From Pseudomonadota bacterium (GTDB lineage: Bacteria; Pseudomonadota; Gammaproteobacteria; Burkholderiales; Usitatibacteraceae): 64,000 bases of DNA. Of this stretch, positions 1-11,001 are shown piece after piece. The translations under genes and the position numbers were made by a program. The notes beneath the pieces are model-generated. The model was given only the letters and a program-made list of their open reading frames with translations, was not told the DNA's origin and did no database searches. Where the stretch lies: contig JAKOWJ010000034.1 of assembly GCA_029781595.1 (NCBI GenBank), positions 34,211 through 98,210 on the forward strand, written 5' to 3'. Position 1 is the first letter of the stretch. The number at the start of each line of letters is the position of its first letter.

Positions 1-58
1 CATGGGGGACGGGGCGGCCGGCGCGGGACCGGGCCGCGCGCCGGGAAACGGTGACGGA

Positions 59-469
59 CTACTTGACCGCGGCGAGGCGGGTCTTGCGCTGGGGCAGGTC
101 GCGGCCGCGCCAGACGCGCTCGACCATGACGTCGGCGGGCTGCAGGGCGGCCACCAGGCGCCCGTAGAGGCCCTCGGCCTTGCCGCTGTTGTCGCAGGTC
201 ACGTTGCAGACGTAGACGTCGAGCGTGGCGCCGTCGCGCTCGGGCCAGGTGTGGATGGCGAGGTGGGACTCGGCGAAGACGACCGCGCCGGTGGCGCCGC
301 CCACCTGGGTCTCGTCCAGGCCGTCGAACTGGTAGAAGTGGTCACCGAGGACGGTGAGGCCCACCGCCTGGCACGCTGCCACGCAGGCTTCGCGAAGCGT
401 GGCGGAGGAGGCCAGCATCTCGCGGTTCCGGCAGCCGTACAGGTCGGCGATGATGTGCAGTCCCTTCAC
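59..469 (-). CDS. speD: S-adenosylmethionine decarboxylase proenzyme
   Basis: Decarboxylates S-adenosylmethionine to supply aminopropyl groups for spermidine synthesis. The 136-residue product matches the short prokaryotic class. The self-cleavage site is visible as FAESHLAIHTW, with cleavage expected between Glu67 and Ser68; Ser68 would become the pyruvoyl cofactor. The reading frame stays open to 685, but the GTG at 469 is chosen because AGGAGGT sits about 9 bases upstream and family homology begins there (VKGLHIIADLYGC). The bases CAT at 1-3 could be an ATG of a further minus-strand gene, for example spermidine synthase, but nothing of it is inside the window. Confidence 0.9.
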   Translation of the reverse strand: MKGLHIIADLYGCRNREMLASSATLREACVAACQAVGLTVLGDHFYQFDGLDETQVGGATGAVVFAESHLAIHTWPERDGATLDVYVCNVTCDNSGKAEGLYGRLVAALQPADVMVERVWRGRDLPQRKTRLAAVK

Positions 470-563
470 TCCGTTACCTCCTGTTTTTTGAACGAATTCC
501 GCAGGAAGGGGGCACTTGGCTCGGCTGCGGGCGCCCGCCCGGGCCTCGCGGCCACGCGGCGGC

Positions 564-580
564 GCCCGAGTCACTCGGGC
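564..580 (-). other. Perfect 7-bp hairpin in the speD leader
   Basis: GCCCGAG-TCA-CTCGGGC forms a perfect stem with a three-base loop in the 212-base space between speD and cbbR. A TACAAT-like -10 for speD lies at 651-646 on the minus strand, which would put this hairpin in a leader of roughly 170 bases. No U-tract follows, so it is not a classical terminator. The rest of this space shows no gene. Confidence 0.35.
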
Positions 581-681
581 GGTGGGTGAACCCTTCGGTG
601 CAGCGGTGTGAACAAGCAGTCGTCGCGGGAAATGCGAAGCCTTGAATTGTAGCCGATTGTGCGCGGGAATCCCAGCTTTTT

Positions 682-1644
682 TCAAGGTTTTCCGGCAGTT
701 GCCGCCGTCTTGCCGCGCACGCGCACCCCCGTGGTCTCCTCGATGAGCGCCGCGCCTTCCGCGCGCAGGAAGGCCCGGAAGCTCTCGGCGAGCGGCGACA
801 GGCGCTTGCCCTGCCGCGCCACCACGTGCCAGTCGCGCGTGACCGGCGTGCCGCGCACGTCCAGTCGCACGAGGCGGCCGGTGGCGAGCTCCAGGCCCAC
901 CGTGTGCAGCGACAGGAAGGCGATCCCCATCCCCGCCATCACCGCCTGCTTGATGGTCTCGTTGCTCGCGAGCTCCATGCTGCTCGCCGGGTGGATGCCG
1001 CGCTCGGCGAAGACGCGCTCCATGGACATGCGCGTGCCCGAGCCGGGCTCGCGGATGATGAAGTTCTCGGTGGCCAGGCGGTCCAGGGCGAGGCCGCGGC
1101 GGTGCGCGAGCGGGTGCCCCGGCGGCGCGACGATCCCGTGGGGGTGGCGCGCGAAGGTGGTGGCCTCCACGTCCAGCCCGCGCGGCGGGCGGCCCATGAT
1201 CGCGAGGTCCACCTGGTTGGCCTGCAGCTCGCCGATCACCTGCTCCCGGTTGGTGACGGAGAGCTTCACGGTGATCCCCGGGTGCCGGCGCGAGAACTCC
1301 GAGAGCAGCCGCGGGGCGAAGTACTTGGCCGTGCTCACCACCGCCAGGTGCAGGCGCCCGCCCGCGAGGCCCCGGATCGCCGCGAGCGCGTCGTCGCAGT
1401 CCTTCATGCGGCTCGCCACCTCGAGGGCGAAGCGCGCGAGCTCCGCGCCGGCCTCCGTGAGGTGCACGCGCTTGCCCACGATCTCGAACAGGGCGAGCCC
1501 GGCCTGGGACTCGAGCTGCTTCACCTGCATGGAGACGGCCGGCTGGGTGAGGTGCAGCTCCTCCGCGGCGCGCGAGAAGGACAGGTGCCGCGCCACGGCC
1601 TCGAAGGCCCGCAGCTGGCGGAAGGTGGCGTGGCGGATGGGCAT
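682..1644 (-). CDS. cbbR: LysR-type regulator of the CBB operon
   Basis: LysR-family regulator of 320 residues. An N-terminal helix-turn-helix (FRQLRAFEAVARHLSF, then LTQPAVSMQVKQLE) is followed by a substrate-binding-like domain that in CbbR proteins senses metabolites such as RuBP, NADPH or PEP. It is divergent from the RuBisCO genes, the standard position for CbbR. The start at 1644 is chosen over an in-frame ATG at 1674 because GGAGAGG lies just upstream and family homology begins at MPIRHATFRQL. The 120-base region to cbbL holds LysR-type palindromes. Its role as CBB activator is inferred from position and family. Confidence 0.9.
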   Translation of the reverse strand: MPIRHATFRQLRAFEAVARHLSFSRAAEELHLTQPAVSMQVKQLESQAGLALFEIVGKRVHLTEAGAELARFALEVASRMKDCDDALAAIRGLAGGRLHLAVVSTAKYFAPRLLSEFSRRHPGITVKLSVTNREQVIGELQANQVDLAIMGRPPRGLDVEATTFARHPHGIVAPPGHPLAHRRGLALDRLATENFIIREPGSGTRMSMERVFAERGIHPASSMELASNETIKQAVMAGMGIAFLSLHTVGLELATGRLVRLDVRGTPVTRDWHVVARQGKRLSPLAESFRAFLRAEGAALIEETTGVRVRGKTAATAGKP

Positions 1645-1674
1645 GGCGCGCCTCTCCGGGTGATAATGAAGCAC

Positions 1675-1710
1675 TTATTGTACCGATAAGGATTACTGAC
1701 TATCCCTTAT
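1675..1710. promoter_or_regulatory. Candidate CbbR operator between cbbR and cbbL
   Basis: Two overlapping inverted repeats lie between the divergent genes. TTAT-N7-ATAA (1675-1689) contains a T-N11-A LysR signature. ATAAGG-N13-CCTTAT spans 1686-1710. A weak -35/-10 pair, TTGTAC (1679) and TATCCC (1701) with 16 bases between, overlaps them on the plus strand. This A/T-rich patch stands out in the G+C-rich surroundings. Binding by CbbR is inferred. Confidence 0.55.
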
Positions 1711-1740
1711 GGTCCGCGGTCCGTAGCCTTGGGGGCGTGA

Positions 1741-3207
<1,467 letters not shown>

Positions 3208-3226
3208 GCCGAGAGAGGAAGACGAC

Positions 3227-3646
3227 ATGAGACTCACGCAAGGCACCTTCTCCTTCCTGCCCGACCTCACCGACGCCCAGATCCGCGCGCAGATCACGTA
3301 CTGCCTCGGCAAGGGCTGGGCGGTGTCGGTCGAGTACACGGACGACCCGCACCCGCGCAACACCTACTGGGAGATGTACGGCAACCCGATGTTCGACCTC
3401 AAGGACGCCGCCGGCGTGATGGCCGAGGTCGACGCCTGCCGCAAGACCTTCCCCAACCACTACGTGAAGGTGAACGCCTTCGACTCGACCCACGGCTGGG
3501 AGGCGCTGCGCCTGTCGTTCATCGTGAACCGCCCGAAGGTGGAGCCCGGCTTCGAGCTGCGCCGCGAGGAGGGCGCCGGCCGCCGGCAGCGCTACACGAC
3601 GCGCTCCTACGCGACCGACCGGCCCGAGGGCCAGCGCTACCCCTGA
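3227..3646 (+). CDS. cbbS: RuBisCO small subunit, form IC
   Basis: Small subunit of L8S8 RuBisCO, 139 residues. It starts [15 protein letters not shown] and contains [21 protein letters not shown], as in red-type small subunits. The C-terminal extension ([15 protein letters not shown]) is the beta-hairpin tail characteristic of red-type enzymes, which helps assemble the holoenzyme without green-type chaperones. An AGAGAGGAAG ribosome site precedes the ATG. It lies directly between cbbL and cbbX in the same operon. Confidence 0.96.
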   Translation: MRLTQGTFSFLPDLTDAQIRAQITYCLGKGWAVSVEYTDDPHPRNTYWEMYGNPMFDLKDAAGVMAEVDACRKTFPNHYVKVNAFDSTHGWEALRLSFIVNRPKVEPGFELRREEGAGRRQRYTTRSYATDRPEGQRYP

Positions 3647-3658
3647 TCCCGGCCGGCC

Positions 3659-4546
3659 ATGAACGACGCGCCTGCCATCGACCTGGAGGCCCTCGCCCGC
3701 GAGGCGGGGCTTCCCGGGCTGCTCGCCGACCTGGACGCGAGCCTGGTCGGGCTCGCCCCGGTGAAGACGCGCATCCGGGAGATCGCGGCGCTGCTCGTCG
3801 TGGACCGCGCGCGGCGCACCCTGGGCCTCACCTCGGCCGCGCCCTCGCTGCACATGTGCTTCACGGGCAACCCCGGCACGGGCAAGACCACCGTGGCGCT
3901 GCGCATGGCCGAGATCCTCAACCGCCTGGGCTACTGCCGGAAGGGGCACCTGGTGGCCGTCACCCGCGACGACCTCGTGGGCCAGTTCATCGGCCACACG
4001 GCGCCCAAGACGAAGGAGGTCCTGAAACGGGCCATGGGGGGCGTGCTCTTCATCGACGAGGCCTACTACCTGTACCGCCCGGAGAACGAGCGTGACTACG
4101 GGATGGAGGCCATCGAGATCCTGCTGCAGGTGATGGAGAACCAGCGCGACGACCTCGTGGTGATCCTCGCGGGCTACAAGGACCGCATGGACACCTTCTT
4201 CAAGGCCAACCCGGGCCTGTCCTCGCGCATCGCCCACCACATCGACTTCCCGGACTACTCGTCGGGCGAGCTGCTGCGCATCGCCGAGCTCATGCTCTCG
4301 GGGCTGCAGTACTGCCTGAGCCCGGCGGCGCGCGAGGCGCTCGTCGAGTACATCGACCGTCGCCGGGAGCAGCCGCACTTCGCCAACGCCCGCTCGATCC
4401 GCAACGCGCTGGACCGCGCGCGCCTGCGGCAGGCCAACCGCCTCTTCGCCGCCGGCGGCGCCGTCTCGCCCGAAGCGCTGATGACGCTCGAATCCGAGGA
4501 CCTGCGCGCGAGCCGCGTGTTCTCGCCATCCGGAGATGCCCGATGA
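3659..4546 (+). CDS. cbbX: Red-type RuBisCO activase CbbX (AAA+)
   Basis: AAA+ remodelling ATPase that pulls on the RuBisCO large-subunit C-terminus to release inhibitory sugar phosphates. It has 295 residues, with Walker A GNPGTGKT at 70-77, Walker B VLFIDEA near 129-135, and the CbbX-typical stretch [10 protein letters not shown] after it. It starts 12 bases after cbbS and overlaps the next gene by four bases (ATGA), so translation of cbbX and cbbY is probably coupled. Presence of cbbX agrees with the red-type assignment of cbbL. Confidence 0.95.
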   Translation: MNDAPAIDLEALAREAGLPGLLADLDASLVGLAPVKTRIREIAALLVVDRARRTLGLTSAAPSLHMCFTGNPGTGKTTVALRMAEILNRLGYCRKGHLVAVTRDDLVGQFIGHTAPKTKEVLKRAMGGVLFIDEAYYLYRPENERDYGMEAIEILLQVMENQRDDLVVILAGYKDRMDTFFKANPGLSSRIAHHIDFPDYSSGELLRIAELMLSGLQYCLSPAAREALVEYIDRRREQPHFANARSIRNALDRARLRQANRLFAAGGAVSPEALMTLESEDLRASRVFSPSGDAR

Positions 4547-5316
4547 CCCTCAAGGCCCTGCTCTTCGACGTCGACGGCACGCTCGCCGACACCGAGGAAA
4601 CCCACCGCCAGGCGTTCAACGCCGCCTTCCTCGAGTTCCGGATGCCCTACGCGTGGACCCCGGAGGAGTACGAGGTCCTGCTGCGCATCTCGGGCGGCAA
4701 GGAGCGGCTCGCGCACTACTTCACGCACCTGCCCGTCGACGCCGCCGAGAAGGAGCGCCTGCTCGCCAACGTGACGAACGTGCACCGCGTGAAGACCGAG
4801 CGCTACGCCGAGCTCGTGGCGAGCGGCGGCTCGCCGCTGCGCCCCGGCATCGCGCGCATCCTCTCCGAGGCCACGGCCGCGGGCCTGAAGGTGGGCATCG
4901 CCTCGACGACCACCTCGGCCAACGTGGCCGCGCTCCTGGACGCCGAGCTGGGGAAGAACGCGCACCGTCGCTTCGCCGTCATCGCCTGCGGCGACGTGGT
5001 GCCGGCCAAGAAGCCCGCGCCCGACATCTACCGCCTGGCCCTCTCGACGCTGGGCCTGGGGGCCGCCGAGGCCGTCGCCTTCGAGGACTCCGCCAACGGC
5101 CTCGCGGCCGCCAAGGCCGCCGGGCTCTTCACCGTCGTCACCCCCACCCGCTGGACGCAGGGCCAGGACTTCGGCGAGGCCGACCTCACCCTGCCGCACC
5201 TGGGCGACCCGGCCCACCCGCTGAGCGGCGTGGCCGCGGGCCGCGCCGGCGGGCCCTTCCTCACCGTGGACGCCCTCGCCCGGCTGCACGGGCGCGCGGC
5301 CGCCAAGGCCGCCTGA
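4543..5316 (+). CDS. cbbY: HAD phosphatase CbbY
   Basis: HAD-superfamily phosphatase of 257 residues. Family knowledge: CbbY removes xylulose-1,5-bisphosphate, a misfire product that inhibits RuBisCO. Motif I is [11 protein letters not shown] with Asp9 and Asp11. Motif II is the Ser/Thr in IASTTTS. The Lys of motif III is in PAKKPAPD, and motif IV is VAFEDSANG. The cap region contains RISGGKERL, a CbbY-like segment. It overlaps cbbX by ATGA and lies within the CBB operon, which separates it from other HAD subfamilies such as beta-phosphoglucomutase. Confidence 0.9.
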   Translation: MTLKALLFDVDGTLADTEETHRQAFNAAFLEFRMPYAWTPEEYEVLLRISGGKERLAHYFTHLPVDAAEKERLLANVTNVHRVKTERYAELVASGGSPLRPGIARILSEATAAGLKVGIASTTTSANVAALLDAELGKNAHRRFAVIACGDVVPAKKPAPDIYRLALSTLGLGAAEAVAFEDSANGLAAAKAAGLFTVVTPTRWTQGQDFGEADLTLPHLGDPAHPLSGVAAGRAGGPFLTVDALARLHGRAAAKAA

Positions 5317-5333
5317 CAGGAGCGAAGAAGACC

Positions 5334-6425
5334 ATGCGAGAGACCATGCGCGTCGAGACGCGGCCCACCATCACCGAGTTCTTCCTGTCCGAGCAGCGCC
5401 GCGCGCCGCACGCCACCGGCGCCTTCACCGCGGTGATCAACGACGTGCGCCTCGCGTGCAAGCGCATCGCCCACGCCGTCGGCCAGGGCGCGCTCGCGGG
5501 CACGCTGGGCAAGGCCGGCTCCGACAACGTGCAGGGCGAGGCGCAGATGCGCCTGGACGTGCTGGCCGACGAGATCTTCGTGCGCACCAACGAATGGGGC
5601 GGCCACCTCGCGGGGCTGGTCTCCGAGGAGCGCGAGACCCCCTACGGCATCCCGCAGGCCTACCCGCGCGGGCGCTACCTCCTGGTCTACGACCCGCTGG
5701 ACGGCTCCTCCAACATCGACGTCAACGTCTCGGTCGGCAGCATCTTCTCCGTGCTGCGCTGCCCGGACGGCGTGGCCGAGCCGCGGGTGGAGGACTTCCT
5801 GCAGCCCGGCACGCGCCAGGTGGCCGCGGGCTACGCGATCTACGGGCCCACGACCATGCTCGTGCTCACGCTCGGCCGCGGCACGCACGGCTTCACGCTC
5901 GACCGCTCCATCGGCGAGTTCATCCTCACGCACCCCGACATGGTGATCCCGGCCGCCACGCGCGAGTTCGCCATCAACGCCTCCAACGAGCGCTTCTGGG
6001 AGCCGCCGGTGCGCCGCTACGTCGCCGAGTGCGTGCAGGGCAAGTCGGGGCCGCGCGGCGCCGACTTCAACATGCGCTGGATCGCCTCCCTCGTGGCGGA
6101 GGTGCACCGCATCCTGGTGCGCGGAGGCCTGTTCATGTACCCGCGCGACACGAAGGATCCGTCCAGGCCCGGGCGGCTGCGCCTGCTCTACGAGGCGAGC
6201 CCCATGGCCATGATCGTCGAGCAGGCGGGGGGCGCGGCCTCCACCGGCCGCGGACGGCTGCTGGAGATCGAGCCCGCCTCGCTGCACCAGCGCGTGCCGG
6301 TGATCCTGGGCTCGCGCGACGAGGTCGAGCGCATCGAGCTCTATCATCGCGAGCACGACGCGGGCATCGAGCCGCCCGTGCCGCCGCCGCTGTTCCACGA
6401 CCGCTCGCTCTTCACCAGGGCCTAG
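5334..6425 (+). CDS. cbbF: Fructose-1,6-bisphosphatase class I
   Basis: Hydrolyses fructose-1,6-bisphosphate (possibly also sedoheptulose-1,7-bisphosphate) in the regenerative phase of the CBB cycle. It has 363 residues. The metal and phosphate motif [19 protein letters not shown] is intact, as are the substrate-binding regions [14 protein letters not shown] and [12 protein letters not shown]. The ATG at 5334 lies 11 bases after AGGAG; the second in-frame ATG at 5346 would be too far from it. The reading frame is open far upstream, across cbbY, but that part is a shadow of cbbY. A REP-like inverted repeat follows the stop. Confidence 0.95.
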   Translation: MRETMRVETRPTITEFFLSEQRRAPHATGAFTAVINDVRLACKRIAHAVGQGALAGTLGKAGSDNVQGEAQMRLDVLADEIFVRTNEWGGHLAGLVSEERETPYGIPQAYPRGRYLLVYDPLDGSSNIDVNVSVGSIFSVLRCPDGVAEPRVEDFLQPGTRQVAAGYAIYGPTTMLVLTLGRGTHGFTLDRSIGEFILTHPDMVIPAATREFAINASNERFWEPPVRRYVAECVQGKSGPRGADFNMRWIASLVAEVHRILVRGGLFMYPRDTKDPSRPGRLRLLYEASPMAMIVEQAGGAASTGRGRLLEIEPASLHQRVPVILGSRDEVERIELYHREHDAGIEPPVPPPLFHDRSLFTRA

Positions 6426-6426
6426 C

Positions 6427-6502
6427 GAAGGGGACGCTGCCCTTCGCCGCCCGCCGCACGAAGCGGAAGCCAACGAGAACGACGAAGGGCAGCGTCCCCT
6501 TC
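6427..6502. repeat. REP-like inverted repeat pair between cbbF and cbbP
   Basis: GAAGGGGACGCTGCCCTTCG at 6427-6446 recurs as its exact reverse complement at 6483-6502, separated by 36 bases. Each 20-base arm is itself a small palindrome (GAAGGG-N7-CCCTTC). This is the architecture of a REP doublet, as mobilised by REP-associated tyrosine transposases (RAYTs). No transposase is nearby. In mRNA it would fold into a large stem between two CBB genes. Confidence 0.7.
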
Positions 6503-6524
6503 AGCGCCAGGGAGAAAGCAGGAA

Positions 6525-7406
6525 ATGTCGGCCAAGCACCCCATCATCGCGATCACCGGCTCGTCGGGCGCCGGGACCACCTCCGTCATGCGCACCTTCG
6601 AGCAGATCTTCCGGCGCGAGAGCGTGAACGCGGCCTTCGTCGAGGGCGACTCCTTCCACCGGTACGACCGCGGCGAGATGAAGGCGAAGATGGCCGAGGC
6701 GCTCGCGGCCGGCAACCGCCACTTCAGCCACTTCGGGCCGGAGTCGAACCTCTTCGCCGAGCTCGAGTCGCTCTTCCGCGACTACTCGGCCACCGGCCGG
6801 GGCCGGCGGAGAAGGTACCTGCACGACGAGGGCGAGGCCGCCCCCTACAAGCAGCCGCCCGGCACCTTCACGGCGTGGGAGGACATCCCCGAGGGCACGG
6901 ACCTGCTCTTCTACGAGGGCCTGCACGGGGCGGTGGCCGCCGACGGCGTGGACGTCTCGAAGCACCCGGACCTGCTCATCGGCGTGGTGCCCGTGATCAA
7001 CCTGGAGTGGATCCAGAAGCTGCACCGCGACCGCTCGATGCGCGGGTACTCCACGGAGGCGGTGACCGACACCATCCTGCGGCGCATGCCGGACTACATC
7101 AACTACATCACGCCCCAGTTCTCGCGCACGCACATCAACTTCCAGCGCGTGCCCACCGTCGACACGTCGAACCCCTTCGTCGCGCGCTTCATCCCGACGC
7201 CGGACGAGAGCCTGCTCGTCATCCGCTTCGCGAACCCGCGCGGCATCGACTTCCCCTACCTGCTGTCGATGCTGCACGACTCCTTCATGTCGCGCGCCAA
7301 CACGATCGTGGTGCCCGGCGGCAAGATGGACCTCGCCATGCAGACCATCCTCACGCCGATGATCTGGCGGCTCATGGAGCGGCGCAAGCAGGCCCTCTCG
7401 CGCTAG
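6525..7406 (+). CDS. cbbP: Phosphoribulokinase
   Basis: Phosphorylates ribulose-5-phosphate to RuBP, the CO2 acceptor. The 293-residue product is the short octameric bacterial form. The P-loop ITGSSGAGTTS (10-20) has Thr in place of the usual Lys, which is normal for bacterial PRK. FVEGDSFHRYDRGEMK carries the catalytic Asp and RuBP-binding residues, and LLFYEGLHG is Walker-B like. The ribosome site is AGCAGGAA before the ATG. A terminator-like hairpin begins at the stop codon, making this the likely last gene of the cbbL operon. Confidence 0.95.
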   Translation: MSAKHPIIAITGSSGAGTTSVMRTFEQIFRRESVNAAFVEGDSFHRYDRGEMKAKMAEALAAGNRHFSHFGPESNLFAELESLFRDYSATGRGRRRRYLHDEGEAAPYKQPPGTFTAWEDIPEGTDLLFYEGLHGAVAADGVDVSKHPDLLIGVVPVINLEWIQKLHRDRSMRGYSTEAVTDTILRRMPDYINYITPQFSRTHINFQRVPTVDTSNPFVARFIPTPDESLLVIRFANPRGIDFPYLLSMLHDSFMSRANTIVVPGGKMDLAMQTILTPMIWRLMERRKQALSR

Positions 7407-7432
7407 GGACCCGGGCCTCGCCGGGACCCTTT
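7406..7432 (+). terminator. Terminator-like hairpin after cbbP
   Basis: GGGACCCGG (7406-7414) pairs with CCGGGACCC (7421-7429) with one A-A mismatch and a 6-base loop, followed by TTT. It starts at the last base of the cbbP stop codon. The U-tract is short, so termination may be partial. Confidence 0.45.
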
Positions 7433-7442
7433 CCCCACATCC

Positions 7443-7450
7443 GATAAAAT
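7443..7450 (+). promoter_or_regulatory. Candidate -10 element (GATAAAAT) before tkt
   Basis: GATAAAAT is isolated in G+C-rich sequence, right after the cbbP hairpin. The identical octamer precedes gap and fba. No good -35 hexamer is visible at 16-18 bases. Expected transcription start is near 7457. Confidence 0.4.
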
Positions 7451-7462
7451 ACGAGTCCCCAC

Positions 7463-9490
7463 ATGCAGTCCGCCCTCGCCCCCTCCCGCATGGCCACCCC
7501 GACCGCAACGCCCGCCGACCTCGCCAACGCCATCCGCGCCCTCGCGATGGACGCCGTCCAGAAGGCCAACTCCGGCCACCCCGGCATGCCCATGGGCATG
7601 GCCGAGATCGCCGAGGTGCTCTGGCGGCGGTTCCTGCGCCACAACCCCGCCAACCCCGCGTGGGCGGACCGCGACCGCTTCGTGCTCTCGAACGGCCACG
7701 GCTCCATGCTGCAGTACGCGCTGCTGCACCTCACGGGCTACGCGGTGTCCATCGAGGACATCAAGAGCTTCCGCCAGCTGCACTCGCGCACGCCCGGCCA
7801 CCCCGAGGTGGGTGTGACGCCCGGCGTGGAGACGACCACCGGCCCGCTCGGGCAGGGCCTCGCCAACGCCGTGGGCATGGCGCTCGCCGAGCGCCTGCTC
7901 GCCGCCGAGTTCAACCGGCCCGGCCACACCGTGGTCGACCACCAGACCTACGTGTTCCTGGGCGACGGCTGCCTCATGGAGGGCATCTCCCACGAGGCCT
8001 GCTCGCTCGCCGGCACGCTCGCCCTGGGCAAGCTCGTCGCGCTCTACGACGACAACGGCATCTCCATCGACGGCCACGTGTCGGGCTGGTTCCGCGACGA
8101 CACCCCCGCGCGCTTCGCGGCCTACGGCTGGAACGTGATCCCCGGCGTGGACGGCCACGACCCGAAGGCGGTCGAGGCCGCCATCGCCCGCGCCCGCGCC
8201 GACGCCTCGCGACCCACGCTCATCTGCTGCAAGACGGTGATCGGCAAGGGCTCGCCCAACAAGCAGGGCACCGACGGCGTGCACGGCGCCGCCCTCGGCG
8301 ACAAGGAGGTCGCGGCCACCCGCGAGGCCATCGGCTGGCCCTACCCGCCCTTCGAGATCCCCGCGGCCGTCTACGCGGCCTGGGACCAGCGCGAGCGCGG
8401 CGCCGGGCTCGAGGCGGACTGGAACGCGCGCTTCGAGGCGTACGCGAAGGCCCACCCGGACCTCGCGAAGGAGTACCGCCGCCGCATGGCGGGCGAGCTG
8501 CCGCCCAACTGGGGCGAGGTGGCCGCGGCGATGGTCGCCCGGGCGGTGGAGAAGGCCGAGACGGTCGCCACGCGCAAGGCCTCGCAGATCGCCATCGAGG
8601 CGATCGCGCCCCACCTGCCCGGGTTCCTGGGCGGCTCGGCGGACCTCACCGGCTCCAACCTCACCAACTGGTCCGGCTCGAAGTCCGTGTCGGCCGACCA
8701 CGCCGGCAACTACGTGAACTTCGGCGTGCGCGAGTTCGGCATGACCGCCATCGGCAACGGCATCGCGCTGCACGGCGGCTTCATCCCCTACTCGGGCACC
8801 TTCCTCGTGTTCAGCGACTACGCGCGCAACGCCGTGCGCATGGCCGCGCTCATGAAGGTGCGCAACATCCTGGTCTACACGCACGACTCCATCGGGCTGG
8901 GCGAGGACGGGCCGACGCACCAGGCCGTGGAGCACGTCTCGAGCCTGAGGCTCATCCCGCACCTCGACCTCTGGCGCCCCTGCGACACGGTGGAGACCGC
9001 GGTGGCCTGGGCCTGCGCGATCGAACGGCACGACGGGCCGACGGCCTTCGCGCTCTCGCGCCAGAACGTGCCGTTCTGCCCGCGCTCGCCGGAGCAGGTG
9101 GCGGCCATCCGCCGCGGCGGCTACGTGCTCTCCGAGGCCGCCAGCGCGCCCCGCGCCGTGGTGATCGCCACCGGCTCCGAGGTGGCCATCGCCCTCGCGG
9201 CGCAGAAGGCGCTCGCGGAGGCGGGCGTGCCCGTGCGGGTCGTCTCGATGCCCTGCACCTCGGTATTCGACCGCCAGGACGGCGCCTGGCGCGCCGCCGT
9301 GCTGCCGAAGGGGCTGCCGCGCGTCTCCGTCGAGGCGGGCGTCACCGACTTCTGGCGCAAGTACGTGGGTCTGGAGGGCGCGGCGATCGGCGTGGACAAC
9401 TTCGGCGAGTCGGCCCCGGCCGGCGCGGTCTACAAGCACTTCGGCGTCGACGCCGACCACGTCGTGGCGGCGGTGAAGTCGCTGCTCTGA
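7463..9490 (+). CDS. tkt: Transketolase
   Basis: Thiamine-diphosphate enzyme that moves two-carbon units between sugar phosphates in CBB regeneration and the pentose phosphate pathway. It is 675 residues from this start. The TPP motif [18 protein letters not shown] runs to the conserved Asn of YDDNG. The substrate His is in KANSGHPG, and the catalytic Glu of the second domain is in [12 protein letters not shown]. The start is uncertain: the ATG at 7490 ([15 protein letters not shown], 666 residues) gives a normal leader after the putative -10 at 7443-7450 and fits family N-termini, whereas 7463 would leave almost no leader. Neither has a clear ribosome site. Confidence 0.93.
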   Translation: MQSALAPSRMATPTATPADLANAIRALAMDAVQKANSGHPGMPMGMAEIAEVLWRRFLRHNPANPAWADRDRFVLSNGHGSMLQYALLHLTGYAVSIEDIKSFRQLHSRTPGHPEVGVTPGVETTTGPLGQGLANAVGMALAERLLAAEFNRPGHTVVDHQTYVFLGDGCLMEGISHEACSLAGTLALGKLVALYDDNGISIDGHVSGWFRDDTPARFAAYGWNVIPGVDGHDPKAVEAAIARARADASRPTLICCKTVIGKGSPNKQGTDGVHGAALGDKEVAATREAIGWPYPPFEIPAAVYAAWDQRERGAGLEADWNARFEAYAKAHPDLAKEYRRRMAGELPPNWGEVAAAMVARAVEKAETVATRKASQIAIEAIAPHLPGFLGGSADLTGSNLTNWSGSKSVSADHAGNYVNFGVREFGMTAIGNGIALHGGFIPYSGTFLVFSDYARNAVRMAALMKVRNILVYTHDSIGLGEDGPTHQAVEHVSSLRLIPHLDLWRPCDTVETAVAWACAIERHDGPTAFALSRQNVPFCPRSPEQVAAIRRGGYVLSEAASAPRAVVIATGSEVAIALAAQKALAEAGVPVRVVSMPCTSVFDRQDGAWRAAVLPKGLPRVSVEAGVTDFWRKYVGLEGAAIGVDNFGESAPAGAVYKHFGVDADHVVAAVKSLL

Positions 9491-9502
9491 TCCTTCCCGC
9501 AC

Positions 9503-9534
9503 GGGGCTTGCCCGCCGTCAAGGCGGCCGGCCCC
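9503..9534 (+). terminator. Hairpin after tkt
   Basis: Nested pairing GGGGC (9503-9507) with GCCCC (9530-9534) and CCGCC (9512-9516) with GGCGG (9522-9526). It lies 12 bases after the tkt stop and just before the GATAAAAT motif of gap. There is no U-tract, so its strength as a terminator is doubtful. Confidence 0.35.
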
Positions 9535-9539
9535 CTTGC

Positions 9540-9547
9540 GATAAAAT
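9540..9547 (+). promoter_or_regulatory. Candidate -10 element (GATAAAAT) before gap
   Basis: Same octamer as before tkt and fba, 39 bases upstream of the gap ATG. It would give a leader of about 33 bases. No convincing -35 is seen. Confidence 0.4.
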
Positions 9548-9586
9548 AGGGCGTCCCGCTTCCCTCTTTCCCCTTCCGGAGCTCCC

Positions 9587-10600
9587 ATGACCATCCGCGT
9601 CGCCATCAACGGCTATGGCCGAATCGGCCGCAACATCCTCCGCGCCCACTACGAAGGCGGCAAGAAGCACGACATCCAGATCGTCGCGGTCAACGACCTG
9701 GGCTCGCCCGAGACCAACGCCCACCTCACGCGCTTCGACACCGCCCACGGCAAGTTCCCGGGCACCGTCGCGGTGGACGGGGACCACATGGTGGTGAACG
9801 GCGACCGCATCCGCGTGCTGGCCAACCGCGACCCGTCGGCGCTGCCCTGGGGCGAGCTGGGCGTGGACGTCGTGCACGAGTGCACCGGGTTCTTCACCAG
9901 CAAGGAGAAGGCCGGCGCCCACCTGAAGGGCGGCGCGAAGAAGGTGATCATCTCCGCGCCCGGCGGCAAGGACGTGGACGCGACCGTGGTCTACGGCGTG
10001 AACCAGGGCGTGCTGAAGGCCTCGCACACGGTGATCTCCAACGCCTCGTGCACCACCAATTGCCTGGCGCCGCTCGTCAAGCCCCTGAACGACCGGATCG
10101 GCCTGGTGAACGGCCTCATGACCACCATCCACGCCTACACCAACGACCAGGTGCTCACGGACGTCTACCACGAGGACCTGCGCCGCGCCCGCTCGGCCAC
10201 GATGTCGATGATCCCGACCAAGACGGGCGCCGCCGCCGCGGTGGGCCTGGTGCTGCCCGAGCTCAACGGCAAGCTCGACGGCTACGCCATCCGCGTGCCG
10301 ACCATCAACGTCTCGATCGTGGACCTGTCCTTCATCGCCGCGCGCGACACCACGGTCGACGAGGTGAACGCCATCATGAAGGAGGCCTCGGAGTCCCCGG
10401 CCATGAAGGGCGTGCTCAACTTCAGCAAGGCGCCGCTCGTCTCCGTGGACTTCAACCACGACCCGGCCTCGTCCACCTTCGACGCGACGCTCACCAAGGT
10501 CTCGGGCCGCCTCGTGAAGGTCTCGGCCTGGTACGACAACGAATGGGGCTTCAGCAACCGGATGCTGGACACGACCGTCGCCCTGATGGCGGCGAAGTAG
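9587..10600 (+). CDS. gap: Glyceraldehyde-3-phosphate dehydrogenase, type I
   Basis: Interconverts glyceraldehyde-3-phosphate and 1,3-bisphosphoglycerate, serving both the CBB cycle and glycolysis. It has 337 residues. The Rossmann motif NGYGRIGRN (8-16) is present. Asp37 in AVNDLG suggests NAD preference. The catalytic Cys155 is in [13 protein letters not shown], and the phosphate-binding and C-terminal [12 protein letters not shown] segments are intact. The gene stands alone between tkt and an antisense Hpt gene. Only one gap copy is seen here, so the same enzyme may serve both directions. Confidence 0.96.
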   Translation: MTIRVAINGYGRIGRNILRAHYEGGKKHDIQIVAVNDLGSPETNAHLTRFDTAHGKFPGTVAVDGDHMVVNGDRIRVLANRDPSALPWGELGVDVVHECTGFFTSKEKAGAHLKGGAKKVIISAPGGKDVDATVVYGVNQGVLKASHTVISNASCTTNCLAPLVKPLNDRIGLVNGLMTTIHAYTNDQVLTDVYHEDLRRARSATMSMIPTKTGAAAAVGLVLPELNGKLDGYAIRVPTINVSIVDLSFIAARDTTVDEVNAIMKEASESPAMKGVLNFSKAPLVSVDFNHDPASSTFDATLTKVSGRLVKVSAWYDNEWGFSNRMLDTTVALMAAK

Positions 10601-10605
10601 CCCCC

Positions 10606-11001
10606 TCAGTCCGCGGCCAGGGCCTCGAGCGTGCGCTCGAGGTCCGCCAGGCAGTGCTCCAGGCACGCCAGGCGGTCGCGCACGTCCCACGCGCGGCCGG
10701 CGCCGAACGCGTCGTCCATGAGGCGCACCAGGTGCAGGCAGTCGGTCGCGTCGAGCATCACGAGCGAGCCCTTGAGCTTGTGCACGGCGCGGCCGCCGCG
10801 CGCCAGGTCGCCCGTGCGGCAGGCGGAGGCGATGGCGGCCAGGCTGTCGGCGCTCTCGCGGCGGAAGAGCGCGAGGATCTCGGAAAGAAAGGCTGGGTCG
10901 CGGGCGTAACGGCCGAGATACGCGTCCCGGCCCGCCCGCGCGGGCGCCGCCGGCGGCGGCGGGAGCGGGGTCTGCGTCTGTCGTCGAAGTTCGATGTCCA
11001 T
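10606..11001 (-). CDS. Hpt-domain phosphotransfer protein
   Basis: A 131-residue protein with a single histidine-phosphotransfer domain at about 30-130. The phospho-acceptor is His74 in AVHKLKGSLVM, matching the H-x-L-K-G-S/A signature. The N-terminus is proline/alanine-rich. Such proteins relay phosphate between hybrid histidine kinases and response regulators. It is encoded opposite to the CBB genes and convergent with gap (5 bases between stop codons), and so interrupts the gap-pgk order. The start is the ATG at 11001; longer in-frame extension is the shadow of pgk. No partner kinase is adjacent. Confidence 0.75.
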   Translation of the reverse strand: MDIELRRQTQTPLPPPPAAPARAGRDAYLGRYARDPAFLSEILALFRRESADSLAAIASACRTGDLARGGRAVHKLKGSLVMLDATDCLHLVRLMDDAFGAGRAWDVRDRLACLEHCLADLERTLEALAAD

